Shown: positions 10,301-17,957 of the stretch, piece after piece
Layout of the letters: each line of letters starts with the position of its first letter
Numbering within the stretch: the stretch's first letter is position 1
Source: Bacteroidales bacterium
GTDB taxonomy: Bacteria; Bacteroidota; Bacteroidia; Bacteroidales; VadinHA17
Direction of reading: 5' to 3'
Assembly: GCA_022865305.1 (NCBI GenBank)
Contig: JALHSP010000034.1
Coordinates: forward strand, 34,108-98,107
Length of the DNA stretch: 64,000 bases
The notes under the pieces: generated by a model
Seen by the model: only the letters and a program-made list of their open reading frames with translations
The model's database searches: none
Told to the model about the DNA's origin: nothing
Made by a program: the position numbers and the translations under genes

Positions 10301-10630
10301 GCTCCTCCATTGTCAGTAACGTTTATTCTGGTTGAATCCGGAACAAAGGAACTTGTTATCAATAATGAGGTTACGTCAGTAGAAAACACATCTGCTGGTG
10401 AGTTAATAATAGTATATCCGAATCCTTCCCAAAGCAGCTTTACAGTTGCAAACATTCCGCCTGGAATATCAGCTATCGAAATAAAGGATTTGCTGGGCAG
10501 ACCTTTTTACAAAAGGACTGGGACTTTCAGTACAAATGAAACATTCAATATCAACCTGCCCGGGGGTGTTTATTTTATTATCCTGAATAGTAAGAACAGG
10601 CAGATAACAAAAAAAATAACCATTAAGTAA
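7361..10630 (+). CDS. Secreted multimodular GH26 beta-mannanase with second clan GH-A hydrolase module and T9SS sorting domain
   Basis: 1089 residues. Order: signal peptide (1-24); CBM35/CBM6-like domain (about 26-147); GH26 catalytic domain (about 150-490) with acid/base Glu311 in RPLHEASGAWFWW and nucleophile Glu407 in LSENG; a second TIM-barrel module (about 505-900) with putative acid/base Glu664 in WEIGNEVFG and nucleophile Glu796 in ALTEYN, the GH39/GH51-like clan-A pattern; a beta-sandwich (about 905-1005); and a T9SS type A sorting domain from VYPNPSQSSF to the end. GH26 enzymes hydrolyse internal beta-1,4-mannosyl bonds. The second module's specificity is not recognised; an arabinofuranosidase- or mannosidase-like exo activity is possible. 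T9SS cargo is released or anchored at the cell surface, matching the neighbouring glycan-binding proteins. Confidence 0.88.
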   Translation: MTGKFRILCIYMIFTVFSLSVLKAQSVKYEAESGTLSGTLTVQSSLTGYSGSGYAGNFGNDGDKVTFNFSLAQSGYFNIYIGYAAPFGDKINNISINGNSAEVSFQNSTGFRETLFGKAGLITGTNVITIIKNWGWFLLDYIRIEPNTDPEVTVKIPYPLVTPGPMTNTRRLFSYLTDKFTKNIHSGTMSLNAIEEAQWLYSQTGKYPALIGLDFMNHTRDWSWYDKAIVVNEAKNWYNNNGLVAVCWHWRDPSRVTDEFYTSKTSFDVSKISVPASAEYQAMLSDIDIIAGFLKQLQDTETPVLFRPLHEASGAWFWWGAKGAEPCKALWRLMFDRLVNYHGLKNLIWVWTTDAKTDNLDWYPGDEYVDILGADIYATNGDFSSQVLTYNAIKEKFQGKKLVTLSENGPVPDPDNLVNDKSSWSWFMTWYGDFVRSSEINPLTHWQKIMNHEYVITLDEMPDLKNYPLNDYSLYPQGFFLDSWQPKTIASPEYNNVQQITDPVTVAITVDCLDTITKIPRYLFGDNANLWTGCMADDKELMKHIADRNIGVLRGPAGSVSDVFFWNRNVDQRPSDVPATLMGSTETNWPWYGDRPYSWETWTMDVDSLYSIIKQVNATGMITVNYGYARYGTSINPVANAAHMAADWVRYDKGRSKFWEIGNEVFGNWEAGYRIDQTLNKDGQPEYINPTLYGQHCLVFIDSMKAAAQKIGVDIKIGLVMVEGSSTSSVWNKEVATQAGHKADYYVVHSYFTPWNTNSDFETILNSYSKAGDYITYVWDEVAKAGQPKLPVALTEYNIFAIGSNQPVSHVNGMHAVLITGEVMKTGYGAALRWDLANGWDNGNDHGMFSYNEPDIPEYTPHPAFYHLYYLQKYSGDVMLNSSMVGATGVVIIPTAFQSGQIGAAIVNTTKIQKNVRLNLKNYKVGERYYTYTLTGTSGEDFSRKVFVNGNGPSLIAGGPADYETIKANSSVINEEIVIKAPPLSVTFILVESGTKELVINNEVTSVENTSAGELIIVYPNPSQSSFTVANIPPGISAIEIKDLLGRPFYKRTGTFSTNETFNINLPGGVYFIILNSKNRQITKKITIK

Positions 10631-10793
10631 AAGATTCACAGATACTGTTCAATTCAAAAGTATATTCCGGGGCGGGATTATCAGTTAAGGATTCAAAAAT
10701 GATAACAGGATTTCAAGATTTCGGTGATAAGACATTTTTTATTATTTTTGCCATCCGATAAATGGTACACCGTCGTTAAGCTTTGGCGCACAT

Positions 10794-10864
10794 GGTCGGT
10801 TAACCGAGTGGCTAGGTAGCGGTCTGCAAAACCGTTTACGGCGGTTCGAATCCGCCACCGACCT
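10794..10864 (+). tRNA. tRNA-Cys (GCA)
   Basis: A cloverleaf can be drawn by eye: acceptor stem GGTCGGT (10794-10800) with ACCGACC (10857-10863), discriminator T at 10864, anticodon stem GCGGT/ACCGT with loop CTGCAAA and anticodon GCA at 10826-10828, and T arm GGCGG-TTCGAAT-CCGCC. U73 fits tRNA-Cys. CCA is not encoded. Accessory DNA begins just 3' of the gene, a common integration position. Confidence 0.95.
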
Positions 10865-10978
10865 CAAATTCAAACCTCATAAATGTTGATAATCAATATT
10901 ATGAGATTTATTATTTAGTGAATTAGTCCCCCCAAGGTCCCACGATTTCAAATCGACATACAAAAATTACCATTTTTT

Positions 10979-11236
10979 ATGCTTGTCCATTTTCTTTCTT
11001 GCCATAGAACTCAAATGTTCATTCACCATGCCAGAGAAATATTCAGAATACATCCAGAGGTAAAAACACAACTGTGGGGAGGAGAATTTTGGACTGATGG
11101 ATACTTTGTTAACACAGTCAGTAAGTTTGGGGATGAATCAACGATATCGAAATATGTCAGAGAACAAGGAGTTGAAAAAGACTATACTGTTTTGCACAAA
11201 GCAAAACAGTTGGATTTGTTTTCAGATACTCCGTAG
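10979..11236 (+). pseudogene. IS200/IS605-family (Y1 tyrosine) transposase TnpA, C-terminal remnant
   Basis: An 85-codon open frame whose residues from about 18 onward match the C-terminal part of IS200-type TnpA transposases (PEVKTQLWGGEFWTDGYFV, then KFGDESTISKYVREQG and a tail ending KAKQLDLFSDTP). The N-terminal part, which carries the HUH metal-binding histidines, is missing, and the first ~15 residues do not look like the family, so this is not a working transposase. The stop codon lies inside a strong hairpin typical of IS200/REP-type right ends. It sits just 3' of tRNA-Cys. Confidence 0.8.
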
Positions 11237-11249
11237 CTTGCTGCGGAGT
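11228..11249 (+). repeat. Hairpin at the 3' end of the IS200-type remnant
   Basis: ACTCCGTAGC-TT-GCTGCGGAGT forms a 10-bp stem (one G-T pair) that overlaps the remnant's stop codon. IS200/IS605 elements are recognised through subterminal hairpins rather than inverted repeats, so this is probably the right-end structure. It could also act as a terminator. Confidence 0.6.
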
Positions 11250-11299
11250 AGTTCATTGTGTTAGCTATTTGACTTGCGGTTGCGGAGTCTGTATTTGCT

Positions 11300-11523
11300 T
11301 GTTTGTTCATGACAAATGCAAAGTTAGTGCATTGCGAAGACTCATATAAAATGCCCTCTGTTACTAATACTTCAAGATTACTTATTGTTTAACCTGAGAG
11401 GGATGCCAACCTTACTTTTGCCTGCTGCGGAAAAAAAGAATGCTTTTTTGAGGACGCTGGTATCAATAATTTCGTTTGCGTTTTGAAATTACCAGACCTG
11501 TTATAATAGCAATGACCTATCGT
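11300..11523 (-). repeat. Diverged leader repeat, copy A (with start of a truncated gene beginning MNKQ)
   Basis: Read on the minus strand, about 210 bp upstream of an ATG at 11310 align with about 210 bp upstream of an ATG at 16391. Shared blocks include GCATTCTTTTT, GGTTGGCATCCCT / GGTTGACATCCCT, GGGCATTT, and ATTTGT followed by ATGAACAAACAA. A -7 box TAACTTTG lies at 11319-11326. The downstream coding segment (MNKQANTDS...) runs into the IS200 remnant and stops. Both copies therefore look like 5' ends of the same repeated gene or mobile element. Confidence 0.6.
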
Positions 11524-11584
11524 ATGGTTATTTGTTTAGTAGAAACTTAGAGACAAGTATGTTGAGCGATTAAAATTTTCTAGA

Positions 11585-13900
11585 TTAATTATTCTTCTGA
11601 CCGGCAATAGCCTTTTTTACTTCTTCGAGATGAAGGTACACATCATGCTGGTAGTAAGGACTCATGTCCCTGCATTTTTCAAGAACCTCCAGGGCTTCTG
11701 CATATTTTCCCTGCTTATATAATCCCCAGCCTTTACAATCTAAAAATAACCATTCATACTCCGGACTTGATTCCAGCGCTTTGTCAATGAGTTTCAGACC
11801 TTCATCTATGTTTCGGTCCTTATCAATAAGGTGCCATGCAAGATAATAATTCCAGATACCGTTTCCAGGATCTAAGTTGATCGCCCTACGAAAGTATTCC
11901 TCTGCTTTATCATACATAGCTACCTGGGAGTAAGCCAAACCAAGATTACGTGCAAGAGCTGACTCTGACCATAAATTGTGTCGGTATATGGACACGTACT
12001 GGTCAATATATTTATTGGCGATTAAAGTATCTCTTTCAGTCAAAAAAAGGATTGCTTTTCTCCAGATTATTTTAGGATCATTAGGAAAATCCTTATCTGC
12101 TTTTCTATATAGCTTTTTTTCTTTTTTATACTGGCCAGTCTCATGATATGCCTCTCCTAGCAAAGTATAGTTAAAAGCCCACCAGGGCTTTGTACCAAAT
12201 TTATTATATAGTTCCAGCGATTTTTCAAATTCAGGGATCGCTTTATCATATTGATACAATTCATTGTAAGTAAGACCCATATCATAATAAGTACCAGGAA
12301 ACTGATTATCAATTTCCAGATACTCTCTCATGTATTTTAGTTTTTCAAATGGAGTTTCAAAAAGACCTGCATGATTAATATTAGAAATTATCTTCATCCA
12401 TATTGGCATCTGATCTCTCTTTGAGTAAGCAATAAGACTCCATTTCCTTGCCTCGTCCCATAAGCCCTCATTTATACAGGCCACAGAAAGCCTTAATGTC
12501 ATGAGAATAAAGTTTGAGTCAATAGCCAGTGCCTGTGAGAACATTTTAATTGCTGTTGTATAATCTCTCTTACTGCGGGCATTTTCACCATAAAGGTAAT
12601 ACCTGTACGCCTCAGGTGAAGTGGTGGGTGGTCGTTGTTGCTGATAGAGAGGCAATTCATTCGCCAGTTTTGATATTATCAGAGAATTTTTCACCATCAC
12701 AGAAAGCGAATCGATTAGATATAGTATATTCTCTTCTGTCCCATCTAATTGAAAAGCCTTAAAAGTATCTTCTGTTTTTGGGTTTATTAATTGTGCATTT
12801 AATCGTATTGTAGAACCTGCCTGGTTTATACTACCACAGATTAAGACATTTGCATCCAACCTCTGTGATATTGTACTTGCATCAGATTGCAGGATTGAAG
12901 CATAATTAGTAAGACCTTTGCTTCGAAGCAAACTATTTACAGTTTCTATTTGTCTGATCTTTAGTTCTTCAGAATTTGTCAGAGATGTTATTAATTCATT
13001 TTGGATTCCGACTTGCCAGATATTCCATATTGTGTCATTGGTCAAATTCTGAAATGGCATCACAGCAACCGATATTTTGCCATTTGAAGTTCTCAGTCTT
13101 TCCAATGTGCTCTTTTTGAATAGTTTCGGATAAACAAGTATTGCAGCAAATACTAATATTGCTATAATTGCTGCCGCCGATAACAATTTTTTTCTGGTCC
13201 ATTTATAGGGTTTTTCTTTCTCTGTGTCTGCCTTTTCTTTACCGGCTCTCCCGGCTGGTTCCCTGCGTTCTGGTTTTTCTGTTATCTGTTCAGCTGGTTC
13301 ACTCTTTAATCCTAAGATTATTTCTTTTATAGCAAGAGCTACTTTATTTATCTGGTCACGATAGAAGGTTTTATTAAGGTTATCGTTCGGGCTTTCCTCA
13401 TCAGACCTCAAAGGCCTGTTAACTCCGGGAGATTTATAAATAAATTCAATGCTACGGAGTACACCTCCCAGAACCGATTCGCATAATTTAATGTCATCAT
13501 TATCTAGGTCATGAATGCGAACAGGCAAAACTCTACTCGCAACATTACCATTAGGCAGCTTAACCTTTAATCCAAACTGATCCTGTGAAGCCAGTTCAAC
13601 AAATGCCTTGAACTCATGCTCCCAAGCAAATGACTTAGGATCACAATAAGTACGAGAGATGATTGGAATAAAGACCAGACATTTCAGTTTATCCTTCAGG
13701 GAAGCATTAACATCGTGTGTCTCTAATAGACCATCGTGAGGATTCTCATCAAAGTATATTGAAATATCCTCTTTAAAAGTGGCCTCAAGTTCTCCCTTCA
13801 ACTGGTTGACAAACTCAGTCACCCAACCATCGTGCTTGTTATCTTTCTGGCGATAGCTTATGAAAATGTCATATTTATAACCTGGAACAAGACTTGCCAT
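11585..13900 (-). CDS. TIR - transmembrane - FlgO/TolB-like - TPR protein, paralogue 1
   Basis: 771 residues. TIR domain at about 8-155 (box YDIFISYRQKD, helix motif FAWEHEF with Trp93 and candidate catalytic Glu94/Glu96), a conserved extension to about 200, a charged linker, one transmembrane helix at about 237-257, a FlgO/TolB-N-like domain (about 275-400, starting ISVAVMPFQNLTNDT) and TPR repeats (about 425-760). There is no signal peptide, so the TIR domain should be cytoplasmic and the TPR part periplasmic. Bacterial TIR domains commonly cleave NAD+ or make cyclic ADP-ribose signals. Two paralogues lie at 20401-22722 and 22908-25223; this one is closest to the third in linker and membrane segment. 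Its function is unproven; envelope sensing linked to TIR activity is inferred. Confidence 0.85.
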   Translation of the reverse strand: MASLVPGYKYDIFISYRQKDNKHDGWVTEFVNQLKGELEATFKEDISIYFDENPHDGLLETHDVNASLKDKLKCLVFIPIISRTYCDPKSFAWEHEFKAFVELASQDQFGLKVKLPNGNVASRVLPVRIHDLDNDDIKLCESVLGGVLRSIEFIYKSPGVNRPLRSDEESPNDNLNKTFYRDQINKVALAIKEIILGLKSEPAEQITEKPERREPAGRAGKEKADTEKEKPYKWTRKKLLSAAAIIAILVFAAILVYPKLFKKSTLERLRTSNGKISVAVMPFQNLTNDTIWNIWQVGIQNELITSLTNSEELKIRQIETVNSLLRSKGLTNYASILQSDASTISQRLDANVLICGSINQAGSTIRLNAQLINPKTEDTFKAFQLDGTEENILYLIDSLSVMVKNSLIISKLANELPLYQQQRPPTTSPEAYRYYLYGENARSKRDYTTAIKMFSQALAIDSNFILMTLRLSVACINEGLWDEARKWSLIAYSKRDQMPIWMKIISNINHAGLFETPFEKLKYMREYLEIDNQFPGTYYDMGLTYNELYQYDKAIPEFEKSLELYNKFGTKPWWAFNYTLLGEAYHETGQYKKEKKLYRKADKDFPNDPKIIWRKAILFLTERDTLIANKYIDQYVSIYRHNLWSESALARNLGLAYSQVAMYDKAEEYFRRAINLDPGNGIWNYYLAWHLIDKDRNIDEGLKLIDKALESSPEYEWLFLDCKGWGLYKQGKYAEALEVLEKCRDMSPYYQHDVYLHLEEVKKAIAGQKNN

Positions 13901-13923
13901 CTTAGGTCTATTTATTTCATTAT

Positions 13924-13955
13924 CAAAGTTAAATCAAAGTTTGAATGAAAGCAAT
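13924..13955 (-). promoter_or_regulatory. Bacteroidota promoter of TIR paralogue 1
   Basis: On the minus strand ATTG - 20 bp - TAACTTTG fits the Bacteroidota primary-sigma consensus TTTG-N19-21-TAnnTTTG exactly. The -7 box ends 24 bp before the ATG at 13900. The same boxes with the same spacing precede the other two TIR genes. Confidence 0.8.
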
Positions 13956-14171
13956 TTTATTTTCCCTTCAAATCAGGTGAAGAGCCATGTGTGGAAGAGT
14001 GAGCAGATGAAGGATGAGAAAGACAGGAAGGAAGGAGTGAATCCCGTGAGTAATGCGACGTTAGAACCTCTGTATGTAATTGATGTTCTTATGGATATTT
14101 ATAGTTAATCTATGCCAGTACAACCTGCTAAATTGATAAAAGAAACAGCTCTTTTATGAAAGCGTCTCACA
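13956..14171. other. Intergenic sequence between TIR paralogue 1 and the small ORF
   Basis: No ORF with coding character was seen. The stretch includes a purine-rich segment near 13980-14045. With the adjoining small ORF and 14416-14711 it makes up an 811-bp gap between TIR paralogue 1 and asnA. An imperfect inverted repeat (CCCGTTCGGAGTT at 14616-14628 and AAGTCTGAACGGG at 14662-14674) lies just downstream of asnA and may be a weak terminator or the scar of an inserted element. Confidence 0.4.
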
Positions 14172-14333
14172 CTACGAAAAAACATCAACAATGAAATCAA
14201 TAATAATCCTAAACCATTTGAACCATTTTGACCTTTTCGGTTTAGTTTTATTATTGTTATCCAAAGGTTCTTGTTTTATTCTTTTAAGGTCGCCCTCAAT
14301 TATTAAATCCGATATTAAATCCGACTTTTTCAT
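14172..14333 (-). CDS. Small basic/amphipathic protein of 53 residues, unknown
   Basis: An ORF too short for standard ORF lists: ATG at 14333, stop TAG at 14172-14174. The protein starts MKKSDLISDLIIEGDLKR, has a Lys/Arg-rich centre (KTKPKRSKW) and an aromatic-hydrophobic tail (WFKWFRIIIDFIVDVFS). It is preceded at 51 bp by a consensus promoter of the same design as the TIR genes, which is the main reason to believe it. It lies 271 bp upstream of TIR paralogue 1 on the same strand. A short membrane-active peptide or toxin, or a small membrane-associated partner of the TIR protein, is possible; no family is recognised. Confidence 0.55.
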   Translation of the reverse strand: MKKSDLISDLIIEGDLKRIKQEPLDNNNKTKPKRSKWFKWFRIIIDFIVDVFS

Positions 14334-14383
14334 ATAAAGATTATTTTGTGATACTGAGAGTATTCTGGAATCTTAACTTGTAC

Positions 14384-14415
14384 AAAGTTATTCCACATTT
14401 AACCCAAAGTCAATT
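14384..14415 (-). promoter_or_regulatory. Bacteroidota promoter upstream of the 53-residue ORF
   Basis: ATTG - 20 bp - TAACTTTG on the minus strand, identical in boxes and spacing to the TIR paralogue 1 promoter. The flanking sequence ACAAAGTTA...AAAGTCAATT also matches the promoter of the FISUMP gene at 17958-17989. Confidence 0.75.
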
Positions 14416-14711
14416 ATATTTCAACACGACTAATAGGATTATTCATAAAAGAAGCCAGCACCCTTAAAATGTGAATGTCATAATTCTATCTGCATAAAAT
14501 TGGAAGGAAGAATACTGGCTGTCACAAATATATAACATTACAGATAGTTTAATCTTAAGTATTTATTGGAAAACCATTAGCCTTGATCACTTTTAAGCGT
14601 AGTAAATTGACCGTCCCCGTTCGGAGTTAATTGTTTGTTGTTAAGTTATGAATGTTAATTAAAGTCTGAACGGGTAAATATGGTTAGAATGTCCGGCTTT
14701 TGTAATAAGGC

Positions 14712-15746
14712 TTATTTTAAATGAATGTTATGCTTTCTGCAGGTTTCAATCATTTCTTCAGGCCATACGGAGGACTGAACTTCTCCAATATGGGCGGCAC
14801 GTAAAAAAAACATGCATAAACGGGATTGTCCGATTCCTCCCCCGATTGAAAGAGGGAAGGTCCCTTCTAACAAGGCTTTATGAAATTCGAGTTTAGTGCG
14901 TTCTTCACAACCCCTGATTTTCAGTTGATTGAGTAGGGTTTCCTTGTCTACACGAATCCCCATGGAGGAGATTTCAATTGCTGAATTCATAATAGGATTC
15001 CAAAAAATAATATCTCCGTTCAAACCTTTATGGCCTTCAGTAGTAGGAGTGGTCCAGTCATCATAGTCGGGAGCGCGTCCGTCGTGAATTTCTCCGTCCG
15101 ACAGGGGACCTCCTATGCCGATGATAAAGATGGCTCTATATTTTTTAGCGGCTTCGATTTCCCTTTCCCTGGGAGTTAATTGAGGATATTCATTCAGTAA
15201 ATCTTCTGTGTGAAGAAAGGTTATCTCTTTGGGAAGAATAGGATAGATATGAGAGTAAGATTCATACACAATTTGCTCCATGCATTTCATTGCCTCATAG
15301 ATCTTTCTGACTGTTGCTTTTAAAAATTCCAGGTTACGGTCTTCTGCGGTTATGGTTTGTTCCCAATCCCACTGATCCACATACAGAGAGTGAAGATTGT
15401 CGAGATCTTCATCGCTGCGTATTGCATTCATATCGGTATACAGTCCGTAATTGGCCGGAATACCGTAGGCTCCGAGTTTCATTCTTTTCCATTTGGCCAA
15501 TGATTGAATAACTTCTGCTTTACGCTCTCCCATGTACTTGATAGGAAAAGATACAGCACGTTCCACACCGTTTAGGTCGTCATTAATCCCGGTTCCCGCC
15601 AAAACAAACAGAGGGGCTGTAACTCGTCTGAGATTCAATTGTTTGGACAATTCCTCCTGAAAGACTGCTTTCAGCATTTTAATGGCTTGCTCCATTGTTT
15701 CCGGTACCAATTGAGGGTGGTATTCTTTAGGAATGTAAAGTGTCAT
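14712..15746 (-). CDS. asnA: Aspartate-ammonia ligase (asparagine synthetase A)
   Basis: 344 residues, the usual AsnA length. AsnA makes asparagine from aspartate, ammonia and ATP (AMP-forming) in the cytoplasm and resembles class II aminoacyl-tRNA synthetases. Visible signatures are the N-terminal region PLFVLAGTGINDDLNGVERAV, the motif ISSMGIRVD around residues 255-263 and the class-II motif 3-like GGGIGQSRLCMFFL near residues 302-315. It stands alone, with TIR genes and mobile-element scars on both sides, so it is an intact metabolic gene within an otherwise accessory stretch. A -7 box TATATTTG (15805-15812, minus strand) lies about 60 bp upstream; no clear -33 box was seen. Confidence 0.96.
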   Translation of the reverse strand: MTLYIPKEYHPQLVPETMEQAIKMLKAVFQEELSKQLNLRRVTAPLFVLAGTGINDDLNGVERAVSFPIKYMGERKAEVIQSLAKWKRMKLGAYGIPANYGLYTDMNAIRSDEDLDNLHSLYVDQWDWEQTITAEDRNLEFLKATVRKIYEAMKCMEQIVYESYSHIYPILPKEITFLHTEDLLNEYPQLTPREREIEAAKKYRAIFIIGIGGPLSDGEIHDGRAPDYDDWTTPTTEGHKGLNGDIIFWNPIMNSAIEISSMGIRVDKETLLNQLKIRGCEERTKLEFHKALLEGTFPLSIGGGIGQSRLCMFFLRAAHIGEVQSSVWPEEMIETCRKHNIHLK

Positions 15747-16092
15747 AATTTACATTTATAAAGCTAAAGAAAGGATATTGTAATAATACTTAATTTAAAC
15801 AGTGCAAATATAATATTATAATAATTAAAAAACACTATTATCTTTAAATATGTAAATAATAAATACATTTATTAATAGAATAAAACATATTTGCCTAAAA
15901 ATGTTTCATATTGAAATAAGCCTGACGAAAACCAAATGATATTTGGAATTACGCCGCTGGGTTATCACTAGGTTTTAAGAAGACCTTAATCAAAAAAAGG
16001 AAATCGCTTGAAGAAATCGTTGAGTTTCTGTAAACATACATTATTCAACCGGAAATAGAATCCTGGTTTTGACTCTTATATCCTAACCTCTT
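15747..16092. other. AT-rich intergenic region upstream of asnA
   Basis: It holds the presumed asnA promoter (-7 box TATATTTG, minus strand, 15805-15812). A short plus-strand open stretch ending at the TAA at 16031-16033 has coding-like composition (KKTLIKKRKSLEEIVEFL) but no start or recognised family and is probably a gene scar. Confidence 0.4.
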
Positions 16093-16391
16093 TTAATTTA
16101 GGCTTAAGAATAATTTCAACATATTGAGGCGATCCAGATAAGGCTCATAGGTCATATTTCCGTTGTTGGCTTCTGGTACTTTCTTGTTTTTGTATCTAAT
16201 ATCATATTTTCTACGCACTACATTAAATATTTCATGATTAATATCAAGTTTATCAATTAAATGCAGAGGTTTTAGAATCATAATAGTACTCTCCTTGGTC
16301 GTCCTCCTCTTTCCTTCTTTCTCTCCCTTCTTCTTGTCTTTGATTCTGATTGTTCTGTTGTTGTGGCGTTTGTATTTTGTTGTTTGTTCAT
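16093..16391 (-). pseudogene. Possible broken gene starting MNKQ, with AT-hook-like segment
   Basis: From the ATG at 16391 a frame reads MNKQQNTNATTTEQ, then a basic stretch with GGRPRR, and stops after about 37 codons. Another frame stays open to 16093 and would give a longer protein ending MTYEPYLDRLNMLKLFLSLN. The shared start with copy A of the leader repeat and the switch of frame suggest a frameshifted gene of a repeated family. A short DNA-binding protein (MobC-like or transposase-like N-terminus) is conceivable from GGRPRR, but no homology is recognised. The longer open frame taken alone would start at 16401. Confidence 0.35.
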
Positions 16392-16606
16392 ACAAATACA
16401 AAGATAATTCAATGCATTGACTCGTCTGAAATGCCCTTTATGACCATCAACCCGAAAATGCCTTTCGGTAGACTGGCAGGGATGTCAACCAGACTTTTAT
16501 TTCAAGAGGAATAAAAAGAATGCTTATTTCAGGTCGGCGGAATCAACAAACTCGTTTTCCTTTTAAATTGGTCACTCCCGATATCAATGTTATGACCTCT
16601 CTAGCG
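16380..16606 (-). repeat. Diverged leader repeat, copy B
   Basis: This is the counterpart of 11300-11523. It carries a -7 box TATCTTTG (16399-16406, minus strand) immediately before ATGAACAAACAACAAAAT, and upstream blocks GCATTCTTTTT, GGTTGACATCCCT and AAAGGGCATTTC in the same order and spacing as copy A. The conserved length upstream of the start codon is about 210 bp, which is longer than a promoter alone needs. Confidence 0.6.
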
Positions 16607-16666
16607 GATGTTTATTTCAAGCTGATTTCCGGGGGTTAGCAATAAGTTATTGTTATAAATGGGTAA

Positions 16667-17929
16667 TTAATCCTTTAAACAACGAACAGAATTACCATCC
16701 CACTCAGTTCCGTTTATCCTGCCAATATCGCTGCGATTGTAGAGCACGGAACGGCACCATCCACCAACAATACCATACGCGGTAGATGACCACCAGCGAC
16801 CACCGCTTCCAATTTCGTAGAATACTCCATTGTTTGGACGGTAGCCACCCGGAAGAGCAGTAAAACCGGTTTCGTTGGTGGCTCCTGTATTTGGTGAAGT
16901 CCAGTGTGCGGTACCTGTTTCTTTAAGTTTGCCTCCGACTTCATAAGAATCTCCTAAATAATTGGTTAATGTTGTCCATTCGTCATCGGAAGGCACTTGC
17001 CAACCTGTGGGGCATAATTTACCGGTTCTTACAGCGCTCCAGTTATATAATGCACCATAAGTGGCTTTATATGTAGCTTCATCGTTATTGTACCAGCAAT
17101 AACCAGGAGTCAGATAACCTTGCCATTCAGCATTACTAGTTAGTAACGCAATAATGGCACCATCATTGTATTTGGTTGTTTTGAGGTTTTCTGCCATCCA
17201 AACCTGAGTTCCAATCTCCACAACCCGGTAGTTATTATTATCACCATCTGTACAAGCTATAAAATTAAATGTAATAGTTTTGTCCTGTGAAGGGATGTCT
17301 GTTTTTACAGTGCTGTAATTTCCTGAAATTCCTGTAAGTTTTAACCTGTCACCTGTCGAATAAGCCATGTTAACAGTCGCCAGAGATCCTTTATCTTCAT
17401 CATTCAATTGCTTTACATCAACTGCCTGGTTATTAGTAATTTGTTCAATACTAATATTAGCCTTCGTAGTGTTGCTGCTTAATAATCTTCCCGAATAACT
17501 ATATGTATTGCCTTTTACACTGATCAGATAAAGACCATTATTCAAACCTGAGAGTTGAAATTCCTGTACAGAATTTTCTAAATAGCTTTGAATTTGAGCT
17601 ACCTGTTTACCGGTTATGTCAATTACGGTAATAACAGCATTACCTGCGTAAGGCGGGGAAATCTGCAGTTTAGAATTGTCCGTCGCAGGATTCGGGAAAA
17701 CCTTTAATACATATGATTGTCTGTTCTCAACCGGATTAATTCCTGTTGTTCCTGTCAGGTGCAGAATGTCATTTCCGTTCAATGTAAGTGATGTACCTGT
17801 TATTAAGTTCTTAACTATAACAGTATTGACAGTAGATGATGCACCTGTTCCGGCAAAACTGATCAAGTAATTCTGTGCATTTGCTTTAAGTGCACAAAAA
17901 ATGGCTAATAAAACCAATACTATCTTCAT
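16667..17929 (-). CDS. Secreted FISUMP-domain protein with internal T9SS-like sorting domain
   Basis: 420 residues with signal peptide MKIVLVLLAIFCALKANAQ. Residues about 70-150 resemble a T9SS type A sorting domain (VFPNPATDNSKLQI ... GLNNGLYLISVKG), but it is internal. Residues about 235-420 form a FISUMP domain (Fibrobacter succinogenes major paralogous domain): VEIGTQVWMAENLKTTKYNDG, CPTGWQVPSDDEWT, TGFTALPGGYRPNNG, and the ending GNSVRCLKD. FISUMP proteins are abundant extracellular proteins of unknown function. The gene has a textbook promoter at 17958-17989. Confidence 0.85.
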   Translation of the reverse strand: MKIVLVLLAIFCALKANAQNYLISFAGTGASSTVNTVIVKNLITGTSLTLNGNDILHLTGTTGINPVENRQSYVLKVFPNPATDNSKLQISPPYAGNAVITVIDITGKQVAQIQSYLENSVQEFQLSGLNNGLYLISVKGNTYSYSGRLLSSNTTKANISIEQITNNQAVDVKQLNDEDKGSLATVNMAYSTGDRLKLTGISGNYSTVKTDIPSQDKTITFNFIACTDGDNNNYRVVEIGTQVWMAENLKTTKYNDGAIIALLTSNAEWQGYLTPGYCWYNNDEATYKATYGALYNWSAVRTGKLCPTGWQVPSDDEWTTLTNYLGDSYEVGGKLKETGTAHWTSPNTGATNETGFTALPGGYRPNNGVFYEIGSGGRWWSSTAYGIVGGWCRSVLYNRSDIGRINGTEWDGNSVRCLKD

Positions 17930-17957
17930 GATAATTTTTATTATTGGCTCTTTTATA

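Noticed and set aside
13956..14711. Structured regulatory RNA in the gap upstream of TIR paralogue 1
   Set aside because: Only a weak inverted repeat near 14616-14674 with a 33-nt loop was seen; the main signal is the small ORF and its promoter.
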